Assembly (NCBI RefSeq): GCF_006715025.1
Contig: NZ_VFMK01000001.1
Span: forward strand, 4,092,001 to 4,156,000
Reading direction: 5' to 3'
DNA from: Serratia fonticola
GTDB taxonomy: Bacteria; Pseudomonadota; Gammaproteobacteria; Enterobacterales; Enterobacteriaceae
Length of the DNA stretch: 64,000 nt
Shown here: positions 61,354 through 64,000 of the stretch, one piece after another
Position numbering within the stretch: the first letter of the stretch is position 1
How the letters are laid out: each line of letters starts with the position of its first letter
Position numbers and translations under genes: made by a program
Notes under the pieces: model-generated
What the model was told of the DNA's origin: nothing
What the model saw: only the letters and a program-made list of their open reading frames with translations
Databases searched by the model: none

Positions 61354-61866
61354 GTGTTTACTATTCGTCAGGCGTTACCCGCTGATTTAACCGTCGTCCG
61401 AGAGGTCGGTATCCGTAGTTATCAGGCCCATTTCGGTGCGCTTTGGTATAACCCGGACGAAATGGAGACATTTCTGGCCAAGGATTTTGCCGTAGCGGCG
61501 TTGGAGACGTCTTTGCAAGACCCTCTGACTTGCTGGTTGCTGGCTTACGAAGACAGTACGCCAATCGGCGTTGTTCGTTTGAATTTCGACCGCCTGTTGG
61601 CGGTAACCTCCACCTGTGGTGCTGAACTGCAGAAAATCTATTTTCTGCCAGGGCTTACCGGGCGTGGCTTTGGTGAACGGTTATATCGCGATGTGCAGCA
61701 ACGTGCCATCGATAAACGGCAAAAGCTGCTGTGGCTGGAAGTATTGAAAAGCAACGTTTCTGCCCAGCGCTTTTATCAGCGACAAGGTCTGCAGATCGTT
61801 GGCGAAAACCGCTTCAGCAGCGCCAGTCAGTCCGTTGATCTGTGGTATATGGCTAAAAACCTATAG
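61354..61866 (+). CDS. GNAT family N-acetyltransferase
   Basis: 170 residues. GNAT motif LQKIYFLPGLTGRGFGERLYRDVQQRA and EVLKSNVSAQRFYQRQGLQIVGE. The N-terminus FTIRQALPADLTVVREVGIRSYQAHFG is typical of the RimI-like branch. The start is GTG at 61354 with GGGAGG 6 nt upstream; upstream ATG in frame lacks a ribosome site. The substrate is unknown. The stop overlaps the convergent transporter gene by 6 bp. Confidence 0.87.
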   Translation: MFTIRQALPADLTVVREVGIRSYQAHFGALWYNPDEMETFLAKDFAVAALETSLQDPLTCWLLAYEDSTPIGVVRLNFDRLLAVTSTCGAELQKIYFLPGLTGRGFGERLYRDVQQRAIDKRQKLLWLEVLKSNVSAQRFYQRQGLQIVGENRFSSASQSVDLWYMAKNL

Positions 61867-62799
61867 CCACTTGGGGTTGTGGGTAAAGGATATCGTCAGC
61901 CAGCGGTGCGGGCTATCTTCACCGATAGCTTCAGCGATTTGATCGCGGATCCTGTCAAATTTGCGCACCCCGCTGTTTTCCATACTGGCCGGGATCACGA
62001 TGTGGATCTCAATAAACAATCCGCGTCCCACGCGCGTGGCATAGTTGGAGTAATCCAGAAAACCGTATTCCAGCGTCAGTTGCGCCATGATCGCCTCCAC
62101 TCTGGCATCCAGGCTGTCCGGCGTCATCTGCAGGACTTCACTGATGGCAGCCTTTACCGTCTTGATCGGCACCGGGATAAGCACCAGCGTCAACAGCGCC
62201 AGTGCCAAGGGATCGGCATACACAATGAAGTGTTCGTAGCGGGTTCCTTCCAGTAACCAGGAAAGAAGAAAGGCCACCAATAACGCAGAACTGATACAGG
62301 CCGACATCAGCCAGCTTTTGTTGTCCAGCGCAATCAGTTCCGACTTGACCTGCCTATTCAGCCGGCTCTGCTTAACATAAAGGGTGAAACAGAAAACGCT
62401 GACGGTGACGGCATAGACAATCGCCCAGCCCAGCTCCAGCTCCCGGCCACCGTCGATAATTCCTTTGACGGCATTGACAAAGGCATACAGACACAACAGC
62501 GTCAGTAAACTGCCGTTAAACGCCAGCACCAGCGGTTCAACGTGCCAGAACCCATACTGAAAACGGCGGCTATGGGGTTGCCCCAGCAAACGCGATACCA
62601 GCATGGATAACGAACACATCCCCGCATCCAGCGCGGAAAACATGCCGTCAAACACTATCGACATAGAACCACAGGCAATACCAAACACGATCCCTGCGCT
62701 GGCGATAAATAGGGTACAGAAGATCGAACGTCTGAGTATCGTTTGTTCTATTTCTGTGCTGCTGGCTGGCTGCGATATGGGTGCGGAAGCTGTCTTCAT
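61861..62799 (-). CDS. Cation diffusion facilitator transporter
   Basis: 312 residues, CDF family. Five to six transmembrane helices; the metal-site region is SMSIVFDGMFSALDAGMCSLSML (Asp residues in helix 2) and VYADPLALALLTLVL (helix 5, D about 202). A C-terminal cytoplasmic domain follows (LDARVEAIMAQLTLEYG ... RGLFIEIHIVIP). It probably exports Zn, Fe or Mn; the usual HxxxD pair is partly replaced by DxxxD, so the metal is uncertain. Confidence 0.88.
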   Translation of the reverse strand: MKTASAPISQPASSTEIEQTILRRSIFCTLFIASAGIVFGIACGSMSIVFDGMFSALDAGMCSLSMLVSRLLGQPHSRRFQYGFWHVEPLVLAFNGSLLTLLCLYAFVNAVKGIIDGGRELELGWAIVYAVTVSVFCFTLYVKQSRLNRQVKSELIALDNKSWLMSACISSALLVAFLLSWLLEGTRYEHFIVYADPLALALLTLVLIPVPIKTVKAAISEVLQMTPDSLDARVEAIMAQLTLEYGFLDYSNYATRVGRGLFIEIHIVIPASMENSGVRKFDRIRDQIAEAIGEDSPHRWLTISFTHNPKWL

Positions 62800-62883
62800 T
62801 ATCAGTATCTTTAATGATGGTGGCCGCTATAGTGCTGAGTATGAGCCACAAACAGCCTGCCTGCACGGTAACGGCAATATTGT

Positions 62884-63585
62884 TTATATCGCCACCAGCC
62901 CCCGCACCCCATCCTGCTCCATCTCGCTACCGATACCGCGCTGAACAATATTGCCGCGCGACATCACCAGATACCGATCCGCCAGATCCGCCGCAAAATC
63001 ATAGAACTGCTCAACCAGCAGGATCGCCATATCTCCTCGGGCGGCTAATTGCCCGATCACTGCGCCGATCTCTTTGATCACCGAAGGTTGGATCCCCTCT
63101 GTAGGTTCATCAAGGATCAATAGGCTGGGCCGGCACGCCAGCGCACGGGCAATCGCCAGCTGTTGCTGCTGCCCACCGGAAAGATCGCCGCCACGCCGGC
63201 CTTTCATCTCTTCCAGCACCGGAAACAGTTCATAAATGGCTGACGGCACCCGTTTAGCCTGTGAGCCGGAGAACCGTGCCAACCCCATCAGAATGTTTTC
63301 TTCTACCGTCAGTGTCGCAAAGATCTCACGTCCTTGCGGCACATAGGCAATGCCAGCCTGAACCCGTTGATGTGGCTTGCACGGGTTGAGCAGGTGCCCT
63401 TGCCAACGGATAGTGCCGCTTTTGGCGGGCACCAGCCCCATCAGGCATTTCAACAATGTCGTTTTACCTACGCCGTTACGGCCCAACAGGCAGGTCACTT
63501 CGCCAATACTGGCATCAAATGACAGGCCGCGCAGAATATGGCTACCGCCATAATACTGGTTCAGTTCGCTAACTTGCAGCATCAC
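62884..63585 (-). CDS. urtE: UrtE urea ABC transporter ATPase
   Basis: 233 residues. LivF-type ATPase with Walker A GRNGVGKTT (34-42), signature LSGGQQQQLAIARAL, Walker B LLILDEPTEGIQPS. The IQPS after DEPTEG and high similarity to the UrtE pattern, together with the UrtD-type gene 93 bp upstream, assign it to urea uptake rather than branched-chain amino acids. It is the last gene of the urt cluster. Confidence 0.9.
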   Translation of the reverse strand: MMLQVSELNQYYGGSHILRGLSFDASIGEVTCLLGRNGVGKTTLLKCLMGLVPAKSGTIRWQGHLLNPCKPHQRVQAGIAYVPQGREIFATLTVEENILMGLARFSGSQAKRVPSAIYELFPVLEEMKGRRGGDLSGGQQQQLAIARALACRPSLLILDEPTEGIQPSVIKEIGAVIGQLAARGDMAILLVEQFYDFAADLADRYLVMSRGNIVQRGIGSEMEQDGVRGLVAI

Positions 63586-63678
63586 TCTTTTCCTTCTTCT
63601 CCGGCCCCTACATTAAGCGCACGGCAGTCAACAAAGGGGGGCATATGCCATGCTCACCTGCTCATTACGGGTAAACCT

Positions 63679-64000
63679 TCAGCGCCCCAGATAAACGTCG
63701 ATCACCTGCTCATTGGCCTGTACCTGGGCAAGCGAGCCTTCCGCCAACACTTGCCCCTGATGCAAAACGGTGACGTGATCCGCAATGGTTTCAACAAACC
63801 CCATATCGTGTTCCACCACCATCAGCGAATGTTTACCCGCCAGGGATTTGAACAGTTCGGCGGTGTACTCGGTTTCGGCATCGGTCATGCCCGCGGCCGG
63901 TTCGTCGAGCAACAGCAGATGCGGCTCCTGTACCAGCAACATGCCAATCTCAAGAAACTGTTTTTGTCCGTGAGAAAGCAGCCCGGCAGGCCGCTGACGC
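63679..64000 (-). CDS. urtD: UrtD urea ABC transporter ATPase, 5' part beyond window
   Basis: C-terminal 106 residues visible. The signature region LLSHGQKQFLEIGMLL (LSHGQ form, typical of UrtD and LivG), Walker B LLLLDEPAAGMTDAET and switch His VVEHDMGFVETIADHVTVLHQG lie in order, ending in YLGR. The start and Walker A lie beyond 64000. It precedes urtE on the same strand. Confidence 0.88.
   Translation of the reverse strand, partial: RQRPAGLLSHGQKQFLEIGMLLVQEPHLLLLDEPAAGMTDAETEYTAELFKSLAGKHSLMVVEHDMGFVETIADHVTVLHQGQVLAEGSLAQVQANEQVIDVYLGR

Noticed and set aside
62884..64000. Branched-chain amino-acid transporter (livGF)
   Set aside because: The ATPases resemble LivG/LivF, but the LSHGQ and DEPTEGIQPS forms fit UrtD/UrtE better; the deciding upstream genes are outside the window.

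Overview
The window looks like chromosomal DNA of an enterobacterium, most likely Serratia or a close relative. The basis is moderate-to-high GC housekeeping DNA, an OmpC/F-type porin, close matches to E. coli yedA, sseA, ybiB, dinG and yehZYXW, a bcsD-containing cellulose operon, and urt urea-transport genes. Species was not determined. No rRNA, tRNA, CRISPR array, transposase or integrase was recognised.

Layout. 1-11082 (minus strand): cellulose synthesis operon bcsO-bcsQ-bcsA-bcsB-bcsC-bcsD-bcsZ, with bcsZ cut by the window edge. 11590-23120: ybiB, a PaiB-like flavoprotein, a LemA/DUF2207 membrane pair, dinG, a tautomerase/carboxymuconolactone-decarboxylase pair, a general porin, two acetyltransferases and an AzlCD branched-chain amino-acid exporter; its probable AraC regulator follows (23191-24036). 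24100-35600: an AT-rich orphan type VI secretion (T6SS) island. It holds vgrG, a DUF4123 adaptor, a large unrecognised cargo protein, three paralogous exported candidate immunity proteins, three PAAR genes, remnants of a second vgrG and of a second effector, and a GIDE(MUL1-like)-LemA-membrane protein module that ends in a PAAR gene.

35813-44320: a DHA2-type exporter divergent from a SufR-like Fe-S regulator, then a compact MerR-led operon (SnoaL-like, SDR, FAD amine oxidase, DUF1365, CFA-synthase-like methyltransferase, chalcone-isomerase-like, DUF3833 lipoprotein). This set resembles light- or singlet-oxygen-induced membrane-lipid modification clusters of other proteobacteria. A TGTACA-type inverted repeat sits over its promoter.

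44472-51461: yedA, a small membrane protein, the osmoprotectant importer osmF-yehYXW with a leaderless PhnD-like gene appended, and a membrane fatty-acid desaturase just upstream. 51612-55816: a LysR regulator divergent from an isochorismatase-fold hydrolase, an ABM-domain membrane protein and a YtcJ-like amidohydrolase. 55817-56477: a structured non-coding element bounded by inverted GGCCCGGTAT-type palindromes. 56478-64000: a Gfo/Idh dehydrogenase with two palindromic operators, DUF523, a Nudix hydrolase, sseA, a LysR/DUF4865 divergent pair, an acetyltransferase, a CDF cation transporter, and the ATPases UrtE and UrtD (UrtD cut by the window edge).

The most promising material is the T6SS island: an apparently undescribed effector/immunity family with traces of module duplication and decay, and a membrane GIDE/LemA module attached to a PAAR gene.
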